Made by a program: the position numbers and the translations under genes. From NCBI GenBank assembly GCA_019930625.1, contig CP082844.1, forward strand, positions 4,030,001 through 4,094,000: 64,000 nt of DNA, given 5' to 3'. Under the pieces are notes generated by a model. It was not told where the DNA came from, did not search any database, and saw only the letters and a program-made list of their open reading frames with translations. The DNA is from Nocardia asteroides. GTDB taxonomy: Bacteria > Actinomycetota > Actinomycetes > Mycobacteriales > Mycobacteriaceae. Below, piece by piece: positions 19,709-27,911 of the stretch (positions within the stretch are counted from its first letter, which is position 1; each line of letters opens with the position of its first letter).

Positions 19709-19933
19709 TCAGCTCGGCCGGTCCCGACGACGAAGTTCTTCGGCTCTGGCGCGCAACGCCGCGCCGACCAATTCGCGGCTCTCGGCCATGAGGTCGAGCA
19801 CCTCCCATGACGCTTTGCGGGCGGCGGAGCCGACGATCCCCGCGATCGCCGATCCGTGCCGTCGTGCCGCGGCCGCGAGTTCCTGTGCCAACTCGTTCGT
19901 GCTTTCCATCGAATCCCGGCCGTTATGTGACAT
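19709..19933 (-). CDS. Small helical hypothetical protein
   Basis: This 74-residue reading frame is Ala/Arg/Glu-rich and predicted helical, with no membrane segment or known motif. A second in-frame ATG at 19909 would give 66 residues. It lies tail to tail with pspM, 11 bases apart. I do not recognise the family; the balanced composition and isolation suggest a real gene, but it could be a chance frame. Confidence 0.45.
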   Translation of the reverse strand: MSHNGRDSMESTNELAQELAAAARRHGSAIAGIVGSAARKASWEVLDLMAESRELVGAALRARAEELRRRDRPS

Positions 19934-20158
19934 TCAGTGCATGACTGTGTGCTGATTGGGGTGTCTGCATCGTTCGGTCATCCCTTCCCTGTTGCCGCTC
20001 AACGACACTGTGCGTTGGAGATCAGAGTACATCCGTGCACTGAAAACGCGGGTGATCCGGTGGCGGTGACGCCGATGCGCCCGCCGACGCCTCGGCGCGC
20101 GCGAGCACAGCCGTCGGTCGCCCGGACTCGACGCCCGAGCTGTCGGTAGGCTGCGGCG

Positions 20159-21676
20159 ATGCGGTTTCTGACGACGCGCAGGCACAAGGGTGGGTCGGTC
20201 GGTGGCACGAACAGCCTGGATCGCTGGCTGGTCGACCGCAGCGCGCGTGTTCGGGCGACCCCGGCCGACCGGGTGCTGAAGGCGTTGAGCACCGCGGCCG
20301 ACAAGAACCGCTTGTGGATCGCGCTCGGTGCGCTGCTGTTCGTCGCCGGAGACCGCTCGACCCGCCGCGGCGCGGTGCGGGGGCTGCTGGCGCTGAGCAT
20401 TGCCAGCAGTGTGGCCAACGGCGTGGCCAAGCCGTTGTTTCCCCGCCGCCGTCCGCCGGACGAATCCGTCCCCTTCGTGCGCAGGCTGGTCGCTCCGCCG
20501 GTCTCCTCGTCGTTCCCCTCCGGACATTCGGCCTCCGCGGCCGCGTTCGCGGCGGGCTTGGCGCTGGAATCTCCCGCGGCGGCCGCCGCGGTGGCCCCGG
20601 TCGCCGCCGCGGTGGGGTACTCGCGTGTGCACATCGGCGTGCACTGGCCATCCGACGTGATCGCGGGCGCGCTGTTCGGCGGCGCGGTCGCGCTGGTCAC
20701 CCGGCGGTGGTGGGCGGTGCGCGACGACGCACCGGCAGCCCTCGGCCCGGTAGACCACATCGATCCGCTGCCGGATGGCGCCGGACTGCTGCTGATCGGC
20801 AATCCGCACGCCGGGTCCGGTGACGGCGACAATGCCCTCGCCACCCTGCGTGATCGGCTGCCTGCCGCCGAGGTGCTCGAGCTCGGCGGCGGCGACGACG
20901 TCGAGGCGCGGATCGACCAACTCCTGCGGCGCGACGACATCGTCGCCCTCGGCGTCGTCGGCGGCGACGGAACCGTGTCGACCGTTGCCGAGTACGCGGT
21001 ACGACACCGGCTGCCGCTGGCCGTCTTCGCGGGCGGCACCCTGAACCACTTCGCCAGAGACGCCGGGGTGGAAGACCCCGGCGTGACCTTCGCCGGGCTG
21101 GAAGCGGGCGAAGCGGTCCGCGTCGACGTGGCGGAGGTGTGTTTCGACGACGCCGAGCAGCGAATCTTCGTCAACACCGCCAGTCTCGGCGGTTACCCCG
21201 ATTTCGTGCGCGTTCGCGAGCGCTGGGAGCGCCGGATCGGTAAATGGCCCGCGGCGGGAATCGCCATGGTGCGTGTGCTGTTCCGCGCTCAGCCCCTGCA
21301 CGTCACCATCGACGACACGCGTTGCGCGCTGTGGATGCTGTTCGTCGGCAACGGCTGCTATCACCCCGCCGACCAGATCCCGATGTCGCGCCCGCAGTTG
21401 CGCGGCGGTGCTCTCGACGTCCGCTATCTGCGCGCGGATGTCCGGTTCTCCCGGCTGCGGCTGGTCTTCGCGACGTTCACCGGCACGCTGGCGTATTCAC
21501 CCACCTATCGGCATCGCCGCGTCTCCCGGGTGGAGGTGCGGGTGGACGGGCGGCCGGTCTCGTTGGCCACCGACGGTGAGGTCGACCATCGTGGCAAGGA
21601 TTTCCGGTTCATCAGCAGGCCATCGGCACTGGTGCTGCTCAGGCGCGGTCGGCACGGAGGCTCAGCCGAGAGGTAG
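20159..21676 (+). CDS. PAP2 phosphatase-diacylglycerol/lipid kinase fusion
   Basis: This 505-residue protein fuses two lipid enzymes. The N-terminal half is a PAP2 phosphatase with motifs KPLFPRRRP (about 97), SSFPSGHS (about 120) and SRVHIGVHWPSDV (about 158) among membrane helices. The C-terminal half is a DAGK/lipid-kinase domain with GNPHAGSGDG, the nucleotide loop GVVGGDGTVSTV (about 262) and FAGGTLNHFARD. The pair could remove and add phosphate on the same lipid pool. The ATG lies six bases after TAGGCT, consistent with a leaderless start. Confidence 0.88.
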   Translation: MRFLTTRRHKGGSVGGTNSLDRWLVDRSARVRATPADRVLKALSTAADKNRLWIALGALLFVAGDRSTRRGAVRGLLALSIASSVANGVAKPLFPRRRPPDESVPFVRRLVAPPVSSSFPSGHSASAAAFAAGLALESPAAAAAVAPVAAAVGYSRVHIGVHWPSDVIAGALFGGAVALVTRRWWAVRDDAPAALGPVDHIDPLPDGAGLLLIGNPHAGSGDGDNALATLRDRLPAAEVLELGGGDDVEARIDQLLRRDDIVALGVVGGDGTVSTVAEYAVRHRLPLAVFAGGTLNHFARDAGVEDPGVTFAGLEAGEAVRVDVAEVCFDDAEQRIFVNTASLGGYPDFVRVRERWERRIGKWPAAGIAMVRVLFRAQPLHVTIDDTRCALWMLFVGNGCYHPADQIPMSRPQLRGGALDVRYLRADVRFSRLRLVFATFTGTLAYSPTYRHRRVSRVEVRVDGRPVSLATDGEVDHRGKDFRFISRPSALVLLRRGRHGGSAER

Positions 21677-21836
21677 CTGTTCGGTAGCTGTATGACTAGT
21701 TCTAGGTCGGCGAGTGGGTGAAATACCGGCTGATTCTCGTTTGACAGCGGAGTACGTGGGTAGTTGCCAATCTGTAGCTGATTACTTCCGACCTCGGATG
21801 GGGCCGGGAACATGCACTACAGGGCAGGAGCACGTC

Positions 21837-22004
21837 ATGCTCGATGTTTCCTACCGTCGATCGCTGCTCGACCAGGACACGCAGCGGCTGGATGTCAGCC
21901 GGTACCTGACGTGTGAAACCGCCGAGGACCCGGTGCGGCTTGCGCGCAGGACGCAGCGCGTCGCCGCGGGTCCCGACGCCACCGATCCACTCACAAGCGA
22001 TTGA
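21837..22004 (+). CDS. Small hypothetical protein
   Basis: This 55-residue frame starts at an ATG six bases after GGCAGGAG, a strong ribosome binding site. The product is polar and Arg/Asp-rich, with no membrane segment and no recognised domain. An upstream in-frame start at 21714 would give 96 residues but has no binding site. It may be cotranscribed with the PRC-barrel gene 81 bases further on. Confidence 0.5.
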   Translation: MLDVSYRRSLLDQDTQRLDVSRYLTCETAEDPVRLARRTQRVAAGPDATDPLTSD

Positions 22005-22085
22005 AACCCCTTTTTCTCAGCACGCGCGGTGGACAGCCGTGTTCCGTCGGCCTGCGCATCGCACGGACGAACTGCGGAGGAACCC

Positions 22086-22715
22086 ATGACTGAAATGCTG
22101 GAAACGCTCATCGGCAGCTCGGTGTACGGCCCCGAAGGCGAGAAGATCGGCAAGGTCAAACGGGTCTACGTCGACAACAGTTCCGGATCGCCGACCTGGA
22201 TCGCGGTGTCCACCGGTCTGTTCAGCGCCGACGCCTTGGTCCCGCTGGCCGGCGCCGAGCATCGCCCGGAGTCGGCCACGCTGCAGGTGCGGGTCGGGAA
22301 GGACGCGGTGAAGTCCTCGCCGCAGCTGGACCACAACGGGCAGATCAGTCCGCAAGCCGAGCAGGAACTGTTCGATCACTATCAGATCGACCCGGAGCAT
22401 GCCGCGTGGGACGTCTACGGCAGGCAGCCGGTGCCCCAGCCGCGGCAAGCCCGTCCGGCGATGACCCGCCCGCCGGAGGAGCGAACCAGGGAGCAGGGTG
22501 ATGCCGCTACCGCGCGGAGGCAGTCGTATCTGGGCAGCGAGGAAGAGACGCTGCGGATGCCGCCCGCAGGCGACCGGTCGGGCGTGGGACGGGAGCCGGT
22601 GGTCGACTCCTATGCCGTCGACACGGCCGATCTCGGTATGCGGGATCCGGACGGCATGCCGCAGGAGGATCCCCTGACCGAAGAGCTATCGGACCCCGAG
22701 CGCCGAAGGGGCTGA
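22086..22715 (+). CDS. PRC-barrel domain protein
   Basis: This 209-residue protein starts with a PRC-barrel (residues 5-80; SSVYGPEGEKIGKVKRVYVD ... ADALVPLAGAE). A short DUF2382-like or linker helix follows, then a long acidic, Pro/Arg-rich tail with repeated EEP- and DPD-type segments. PRC barrels act in RNA processing and photosynthetic complexes, and in actinobacteria they occur in stress-induced proteins. GGAGG lies five bases before the ATG, which decides the start. Confidence 0.8.
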   Translation: MTEMLETLIGSSVYGPEGEKIGKVKRVYVDNSSGSPTWIAVSTGLFSADALVPLAGAEHRPESATLQVRVGKDAVKSSPQLDHNGQISPQAEQELFDHYQIDPEHAAWDVYGRQPVPQPRQARPAMTRPPEERTREQGDAATARRQSYLGSEEETLRMPPAGDRSGVGREPVVDSYAVDTADLGMRDPDGMPQEDPLTEELSDPERRRG

Positions 22716-23074
22716 TCGGGCTGACACGGCCGTGGGACCGGCTCGTCATCGACAATGGTGTGCGCGGCCGTCGACGCGCACACCATTGTCGTACGTCCGG
22801 GTCGGCCGACCGACGTGCCGGACGTCCCTGCCGTCCGGCATCCGTGACCGCAGCCGTCCGAGAAGCGAGAACCCCGGTTCTCGGGTACGCGTAGGCCGAT
22901 TGCCGCGACGTCGGCGGACGAGGGATCGGGGAAACCCCGATCACCGCCCGGCGGATGGGCGGCGGAGGTCGGGGTGAACCCTGATTTCCGCCCCGATTTC
23001 CCTTCTCACCTGCTGATTCATGCTCGTCCGAATGTCATGCTCGATGCGGAAACGTACTCGTGGGAGGCATCGGA
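22716..23074. other. Intergenic region rich in inverted repeats
   Basis: About 360 bases hold no protein-like frame but three dyads. These are the strong hairpin at 22751-22790, CGAGAACC/GGTTCTCG at 22866-22883, and GATCGGGG-AAA-CCCCGATC at 22924-22942. The first is probably a terminator; the other two may be operators or small-RNA stems. Confidence 0.6.
22751..22790. terminator. Strong hairpin after PRC-barrel gene
   Basis: A perfect 16-bp inverted repeat (GACAATGGTGTGCGCG with its complement) flanks an eight-base loop. No T-run follows, which is common for actinobacterial terminators. Confidence 0.7.
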
Positions 23075-23248
23075 ATGTTGTGGAAGATCATCGGCATCGT
23101 CGCAGTCGTCTGGATCGCGCTGGCCGTCATCGGCGCGTTGCTCGAGGGGTTGTTCCCCATCTTGGTCATCAGTGCCATCGTGTTCGGGTTGTACTTGCTG
23201 TACAAGGCGGTGTCGGGCTCCGACGACTCGACGGTGAGCAAGCTGTAG
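23075..23248 (+). CDS. Small membrane protein
   Basis: This 57-residue protein consists almost wholly of two hydrophobic segments (about 3-24 and 27-45) and a polar SGSDDSTVSKL tail, so it should sit in the cytoplasmic membrane as a hairpin. GGGAGG lies eight bases before the ATG at 23075. No family is recognised. It is isolated between the structured spacer and the deacetylase gene. Confidence 0.65.
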   Translation: MLWKIIGIVAVVWIALAVIGALLEGLFPILVISAIVFGLYLLYKAVSGSDDSTVSKL

Positions 23249-23309
23249 CGACGCCGGGCCTCGGCCGTCGCACCGTCGTCGCGCGCGGGCGATGTTTGAA
23301 TGATCTCTT

Positions 23310-24020
23310 GTGGAGCGAATTCCCGAAGATTGGCAGCGCGGCTTGGTGATCGTCGCGCACCCCGACGACATCGAATACGGCGCCGCCGCGGCTGTCGCCC
23401 GTTGGACCCGGCAGGGCAAGGACATCCGCTACGTGCTGGTCACCAGCGGTGAAGCCGGTATCGCCGGATTGCGGCCCGCCCTCGCCGGCCCACTGCGTGA
23501 GGCAGAGGAAATCGCGGCGGCCGAGGTGGTGGGCGTGCGGGAGGTGGAGTTCCTGGGTTATCCGGACGGTCGCGTCGAGGAGAGCCTGGCGCTGCGCCGC
23601 GACTTGGCTGCCGCGATCCGCAGGCATCAACCGGAGATGGTGGTGCTGTTCAACTTCGGCGACGTCTGGGCTCCCGGCTACGCCAACAGCGCCGACCATC
23701 GTGCGGTCGGCCGGGCTGCCCTGGATGCCGTCTCGGACGCGGGCAATGAGTGGATCTTCCCGGAGATCGCCGAATGGAAGCCGTGGTCGGCGCGGTGGGC
23801 GGCGGTCGTGGGGCCGGTCGCCACCCATGCCGTGGACGTCACCGACACCGTCGAACAGGCCGTCGCCTCGCTGGCCGAACACCGCCGCTACCTCGAGGCA
23901 CTCGGCCCAGAGCCGGTCGTCGACCAGGCGCGCGCCGTCGTAGACCAGGCGACCGCCCCCAAGGACGGATTCCCCGCCGAGCGCGCCGTCGGATTCGAGC
24001 TGTTCTTCTTCTCCGATTGA
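23310..24020 (+). CDS. PIG-L/LmbE family deacetylase
   Basis: This 236-residue zinc-dependent hydrolase has the zinc motif AHPDDIEYG (about residues 16-24) and the downstream third-ligand region NSADHRAVGRAA. The family removes acetyl groups from N-acetylglucosamine derivatives, including mycothiol precursors (MshB) and glycolipids. It is shorter than MshB and not next to mycothiol genes, so the substrate is unknown. The GTG start has no clear binding site. Confidence 0.8.
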   Translation: MERIPEDWQRGLVIVAHPDDIEYGAAAAVARWTRQGKDIRYVLVTSGEAGIAGLRPALAGPLREAEEIAAAEVVGVREVEFLGYPDGRVEESLALRRDLAAAIRRHQPEMVVLFNFGDVWAPGYANSADHRAVGRAALDAVSDAGNEWIFPEIAEWKPWSARWAAVVGPVATHAVDVTDTVEQAVASLAEHRRYLEALGPEPVVDQARAVVDQATAPKDGFPAERAVGFELFFFSD

Positions 24021-24087
24021 CCCGCGGGCCGAACCCGCGTCGATGCGGGTGCGGCTTGCGCCCCCCGGTGTGTGGCAGGCTAGGCGG

Positions 24088-25245
24088 ATGCGAATAGCCG
24101 TAGTCGCAGGGCCCGATCCCGGCCACGCGTTTCCCGCTATCGCGTTGTGCTTGCGATTCCTGGCGGCCGGTGACGAGCCGGTCCTGTTCACCGGCCCGCG
24201 CTGGTTCGACGCCGCGCTGGCCGCCGGAATCGGGGTGCGCAGACTCAAGGGCCTGGCGCCGCGACCGGTGGACGACGACGCCGACGCCGGGCAGCGCATC
24301 CACGAGCGGGCCGCGCACATCTCCACCGAGATCCTGCCCGAACTGAGCGCCATGCTGCCCGAACTGGTGATCTCCGACGTGCTGACCGCGGGCGGCGGGA
24401 TGGCCGCGGAGCGGCTCGGCGTGCCGTGGGTGGAGCTGTCCCCGCATCCGCTGTACCTGCCGTCGAAGGGATTGCCGCCCATCGGGAGCGGACTCGCTCC
24501 GGGTGTTGGCCTGCGCGGACGGATGCGCGATGAGATTTTGCGCGGTATGACCGCGCGAGCCCTCCGGAACGGGCGTCGCCAGCGCGAGCGGGCCCGCGAG
24601 AGTGTCGGTTTACCGCCTGCCGACCCAGGCCCCGCCGCGCGCTTGATCGCCACCCTGCCCGCGCTCGAGGTACCGCGTCCGGACTGGCCGGAATCCACCC
24701 ACGTGATCGGTCCGCTGCTGTGGGAGCCGACCGAGGCGATCCTGGACCTTCCGCCCGGAGACGGACCGCTGGTCATGGTCGCCCCCTCCACCGCGCACAC
24801 CGGCGTGGCGGGCATGGCCGAGACGGTCCTCGAGGCTTTGGAGGGCACCGGTGTCCGCGTGGCGATTTCGATGCTGGACGCGCCGCCCGCCGATCTTCCC
24901 CCGTGGGCGACGGCGGGGCTGGGGCGCCAAGACGAGCTGCTGACCCATGCCCGCGTGGTCGTGGGCGGCGGCGGCCACGGCCTGCTCGCCAAGACGCTGT
25001 CCGCGGGCGTCCCGATCGTGACGGTTCCCGGCGGCGGCGACCAGTGGGAACTGGCCAATCGCGCGGCCCGCCAGGGCAGTTCGCTCGTCGTCCGGCCACT
25101 GTCGCCCGCCGCTGTGCGCGCCGCGGTCCAAGAGATCCTCACCGACCCCGCCTACACCGCGGCTGCCCGGGAGGCCGCCGCCGCGACGGACTTCCCCGAC
25201 CCCGTGGCCCTGTGCCACCAGGTCCGCCATGCCGTTCACCCCTGA
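24088..25245 (+). CDS. GT1-type glycosyltransferase
   Basis: This 385-residue protein has two Rossmann halves of the GT-B fold. The N-terminal opening is GPDPGHAFPAIAL and the C-terminal nucleotide-sugar region is HARVVVGGGGHGLLAKTLSAGVPIVTVPGGGDQWELA, a clear GT1/MGT pattern (the motif itself spans about residues 290-330). It matches Rv2739c, which sits at the same place before DUF3046-recA in mycobacteria. The acceptor is unknown. Confidence 0.82.
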   Translation: MRIAVVAGPDPGHAFPAIALCLRFLAAGDEPVLFTGPRWFDAALAAGIGVRRLKGLAPRPVDDDADAGQRIHERAAHISTEILPELSAMLPELVISDVLTAGGGMAAERLGVPWVELSPHPLYLPSKGLPPIGSGLAPGVGLRGRMRDEILRGMTARALRNGRRQRERARESVGLPPADPGPAARLIATLPALEVPRPDWPESTHVIGPLLWEPTEAILDLPPGDGPLVMVAPSTAHTGVAGMAETVLEALEGTGVRVAISMLDAPPADLPPWATAGLGRQDELLTHARVVVGGGGHGLLAKTLSAGVPIVTVPGGGDQWELANRAARQGSSLVVRPLSPAAVRAAVQEILTDPAYTAAAREAAAATDFPDPVALCHQVRHAVHP

Positions 25246-25307
25246 CCGGGCGGGCCCGGGTGTGCCACTGACCTGGGAACGCGCGTCATGGGAGTAAGTT
25301 CGGGACG

Positions 25308-25502
25308 GTGCGGTTGACCGAGTTTCAGGAACTGTTGCACACCGAGTTCGGTGTGGCCCGGGGCGACGCCCTGCTGACCGACCATGTGATCCTCGCGCTG
25401 GGCGGGCGCACCGGCGCCGACGCCATCGAGGCCGGGATCGATCCCCGCGACGTCTGGCGCGCGTTGTGCGCCGAATTCGACGTGCCCAGGGTGCGCTGGT
25501 GA
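25308..25502 (+). CDS. DUF3046 protein
   Basis: This 64-residue protein contains the whole DUF3046 domain (RLTEFQELLHTEFG ... DPRDVWRALCAEFDVP). It is conserved directly upstream of recA in mycobacteria (Rv2738c) but has no known function. The GTG is seven bases after TAAGTT, suggesting a leaderless mRNA. Its TGA overlaps the start of the following kinase fusion, so the two are coupled. Confidence 0.85.
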   Translation: MRLTEFQELLHTEFGVARGDALLTDHVILALGGRTGADAIEAGIDPRDVWRALCAEFDVPRVRW

Positions 25503-26743
25503 GCGCCCCCGGGCAGGTGGAGCGGGACGAGCCGCTGTACCGGTTCGACGAGCGGCAGCGGATGATCCCGCACGATCCGCAACGCCTGGCCGACCGGGTG
25601 GCGCAGGCCCGGCCCGACGACTTCGCGAGCTTCCGGCAGACCGGTATCGAACTGATGCTGCTCGGTCGCTACGACGAGGCGTTGGATCATCTCGATCGCG
25701 CGCTGGAATTGGTGGACACCGAGCCGCGCCGGATCAGCGTGTGGATCAACCTGGGCGATGTGTACCGCTACCGCGGCGATGCGGACACGGCCGAGACGTT
25801 GTACCGGCGCGCCGTGGAACACGCGCGGGTGGCCGCTCCTGAGGTGCTCTCGTCCGCGGTGCAGCACCTGGGCAAGGCGCTCGCCGAGCGGAATCAACTG
25901 GCCCAGGCGCACGCGCTGCTGGCCGAGGCGATGCGATTGCGCGTCGCCGAAGGCGATCCCGAGGAGATCGAAGCCACCCGCGCCGCTCTGGACACGCTCG
26001 GCGAGCTGCCGATCCCGTTGCCGCCCACTGTCACCGCGCTGCTCGGTGAGTCACCGAGCTGGTCGGACGACCACGAGGGCATGAGTGGTGGGGTGGTTTT
26101 CGTCTCCGGCGCCTACTGGCTCAAACGCGGCCCCAAGGCGGTCGCCGAGTACGAGCGACTGACCTGGTTGCGCGGCAGGGGAATCGAACTGCCCGAGGTC
26201 GCGGCATTCGAGGACGACGTGCTGGTGCTCGCGGACGCGGGCGCTCCCAGCCTGGCCGCGCGAGCCCGCTCAGAGGGCGCGTACGCGGCCTCGATCGGCA
26301 CCGTCATGGGTGCGATACTGCGTCGGCTGCACAGCATTCCGGTGACCGAGTGCCCGTTCGACGGAGGCCTCGACGTCGTGCTGGCGCAGGCTCGCCGCAA
26401 CGTCGTGGAAGGTCTCGTCGACGCGGACGATTTCGACGACGACAACGCCGGATCCACCCCGGCGGATGTCCTCGCGCGGTTGCGGGCTCAGCGCCCCGAG
26501 CAAGGGGATCCGGTGGTGGCGCACGGTGATTTCACTCCGCCGAACGTGCTGGAGAACGGGATCCTCCTCGATGTCGGCGCGCTCGGCGTCGCCGACCGCT
26601 ACCGCGATCTGGCGGTGGCGGTCCGCGATCTGCGCGCGGACTTCGGCGAAGCGGAGGTTTCCGCCTTCTTCACGGCCTACGGCCTGGCCGACCCGGACGA
26701 AAGTCGCCTGGAGTACTACCGGCTGCTCGACGAATTGTTCTGA
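25499..26743 (+). CDS. TPR domain fused to APH(3')-like phosphotransferase
   Basis: This 414-residue fusion has two or three TPR-like helical repeats at about 35-160 (YDEALDHLDRALEL; LGDVYRYRGDADTAETLYRR), followed by a kinase domain at about 185-414 that resembles aminoglycoside 3'-phosphotransferases. The catalytic loop is HGDFTPPN with D344 and N349, and the metal-binding Asp is D358 in LLDVGALGVADRYRDLA; the end matches the APH(3') tail (LEYYRLLDELF). All key kinase residues are kept. Resistance cannot be assumed: the TPR fusion and coupling to DUF3046 suggest a protein- or metabolite-directed kinase. The GTG overlaps the DUF3046 stop. Confidence 0.78.
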   Translation: MSAPGQVERDEPLYRFDERQRMIPHDPQRLADRVAQARPDDFASFRQTGIELMLLGRYDEALDHLDRALELVDTEPRRISVWINLGDVYRYRGDADTAETLYRRAVEHARVAAPEVLSSAVQHLGKALAERNQLAQAHALLAEAMRLRVAEGDPEEIEATRAALDTLGELPIPLPPTVTALLGESPSWSDDHEGMSGGVVFVSGAYWLKRGPKAVAEYERLTWLRGRGIELPEVAAFEDDVLVLADAGAPSLAARARSEGAYAASIGTVMGAILRRLHSIPVTECPFDGGLDVVLAQARRNVVEGLVDADDFDDDNAGSTPADVLARLRAQRPEQGDPVVAHGDFTPPNVLENGILLDVGALGVADRYRDLAVAVRDLRADFGEAEVSAFFTAYGLADPDESRLEYYRLLDELF

Positions 26744-26745
26744 AC

Positions 26746-27294
26746 TCAGGTCTTCCGCGCGTAGTGGCGGGCCGCTTTGGTGCGGTTGCCGCAGGTGGCC
26801 ATCGAGTGCCAGCGGCGCGTCCCGTTCTTCGAAGTGTCGTAGAAGAACAGCACGCACTCCGGGTGCGCGCACTGACGGATCCGATCGGGCGCGGTGCGCA
26901 GCAGTTCCAGCAGGTTGTCGGCGGCCAGCCAGGCGGGCAGCCAAGCCCGCTGTGGGACGTCCGCCAGATCGGCGGGCCCGGACTCGGTGAGCGCGCGGCG
27001 GATCCGGCCGTGTTCCAGCACTTCGTTGAGCCCCTCGTGCGCGGCGTGCACGACCACGTCGTAGATGGCCGAGCGCGCGACCAGCACCGCGTTCAAGGTG
27101 GCCGAGTCGGCGCTCGCGCGATCGGTGAGGCCCGCCGACGCCAGCCAGACGCGCAGGCCGGACACATCGGTGAGCAGGTCTTGCGGGCCGTGCTCCATCC
27201 ATCTCGTGTTCAGCAGATCGAGCGCCAGGGGTTCACCGAGGTGGGGGCGTGGATCGGGCATGCCCGAGGGTATCGAGTGCGCATCCTCGCCCAC
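26746..27294 (-). CDS. CGNR zinc-finger transcriptional regulator
   Basis: This protein of about 182 residues has an ABATE-like N-terminal domain (about 20-125) and a C-terminal CGNR zinc finger. The zinc ligands and signature are CAHPECVLFFYD ... RRWHSMATCGNR, with the usual RRWHSM core. Such proteins are predicted DNA-binding regulators. The GTG at 27294 is chosen because GGGAGG lies about eight bases upstream; an ATG at 27261 is the alternative. It is divergent from a three-gene detoxification-like operon and shares a repeat-rich promoter with it. Confidence 0.82.
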   Translation of the reverse strand: MGEDAHSIPSGMPDPRPHLGEPLALDLLNTRWMEHGPQDLLTDVSGLRVWLASAGLTDRASADSATLNAVLVARSAIYDVVVHAAHEGLNEVLEHGRIRRALTESGPADLADVPQRAWLPAWLAADNLLELLRTAPDRIRQCAHPECVLFFYDTSKNGTRRWHSMATCGNRTKAARHYARKT

Positions 27295-27303
27295 GGCGGC
27301 CAC

Positions 27304-27410
27304 CTCCCGTTTAACTAGTCAAATCAAGTTTAGTGGTTGACACGGTCGCTTCGGCGTCGATATGTTCTAACTAGTGAAACCGTATTAGGCGGTTGAAAAT
27401 TCCGAGGAGG
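27304..27410. promoter_or_regulatory. Divergent promoter with two operator-like repeats
   Basis: TTGACA (27337-27342) and TATGTT (27361-27366) are 18 bases apart and form a plus-strand promoter for the VOC operon. Two 30-base imperfect direct repeats, 27311-27340 and 27367-27396, share TAACTAGT-n-AAA and GGTTGA; each is itself a rough dyad. One overlaps the -35 and the other the expected start site. This is a likely target for the CGNR regulator. GAGGAGG (27404-27410) is the ribosome binding site of the VOC gene. Confidence 0.65.
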
Positions 27411-27416
27411 AACATT

Positions 27417-27878
27417 ATGACCGCGGTCGCCGCACCTCAGCTCGCCACCGGGCACATCGGCCTGAACGTCTCGGATCTGGATCGTTCGGTGGACTTCTAC
27501 CGCCGGGCTCTCGGCTTCGAACAGCTCGCCGCGAGCACCGGCGACCGGCGTCGTTGGGCCTTCCTCGGTGCCGACGGCAAGCTGGTCGTCACGCTGTGGG
27601 AGCAGAGCGGCGGTACCTTCTCCACCGAAACACCCGGGCTGCATCACCTTTCGTTCCAGGTCGACAGCATCGATCAGGTGCGCGCGGTGGAGCGCGTGCT
27701 GCGTGAGCTCTCGGTCACCTTCGCCTACGACGGGGTGGTGGCCCACGGTGAAGGCGTGGCCTCCGGCGGGATCTTCTTCACCGATCCCGACGGCATTCGC
27801 CTCGAGGTCTACGCGCCCAGTGGCGCCGAATCCGCTCCCGCCCCCAGCGGCGCGGCCCCGACCTGCGGGTTCTTCTGA
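27417..27878 (+). CDS. VOC-family (glyoxalase/dioxygenase) protein
   Basis: This 153-residue protein has two beta-alpha-beta-beta-beta modules of the vicinal oxygen chelate fold. Metal ligands fit GHIGLNVSDLDRSVDFYRRA (His near residue 13), LHHLSFQV (His near 76) and GIRLEVYAP (Glu near 137), the usual H-H-E set. It could be a glyoxalase, fosfomycin-type thiol transferase or dioxygenase. It opens a three-gene operon, 33 bases before the next gene. Confidence 0.8.
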   Translation: MTAVAAPQLATGHIGLNVSDLDRSVDFYRRALGFEQLAASTGDRRRWAFLGADGKLVVTLWEQSGGTFSTETPGLHHLSFQVDSIDQVRAVERVLRELSVTFAYDGVVAHGEGVASGGIFFTDPDGIRLEVYAPSGAESAPAPSGAAPTCGFF

Positions 27879-27911
27879 TCCTGTCGGTCGCGTAGCGAAG
27901 GGAGAATCGCG

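Noticed and set aside
25499..26743. Acquired aminoglycoside-resistance gene
   Set aside because: Codon style matches neighbours, no mobile element is near, the gene is coupled to DUF3046, and the TPR fusion is not seen in resistance enzymes.
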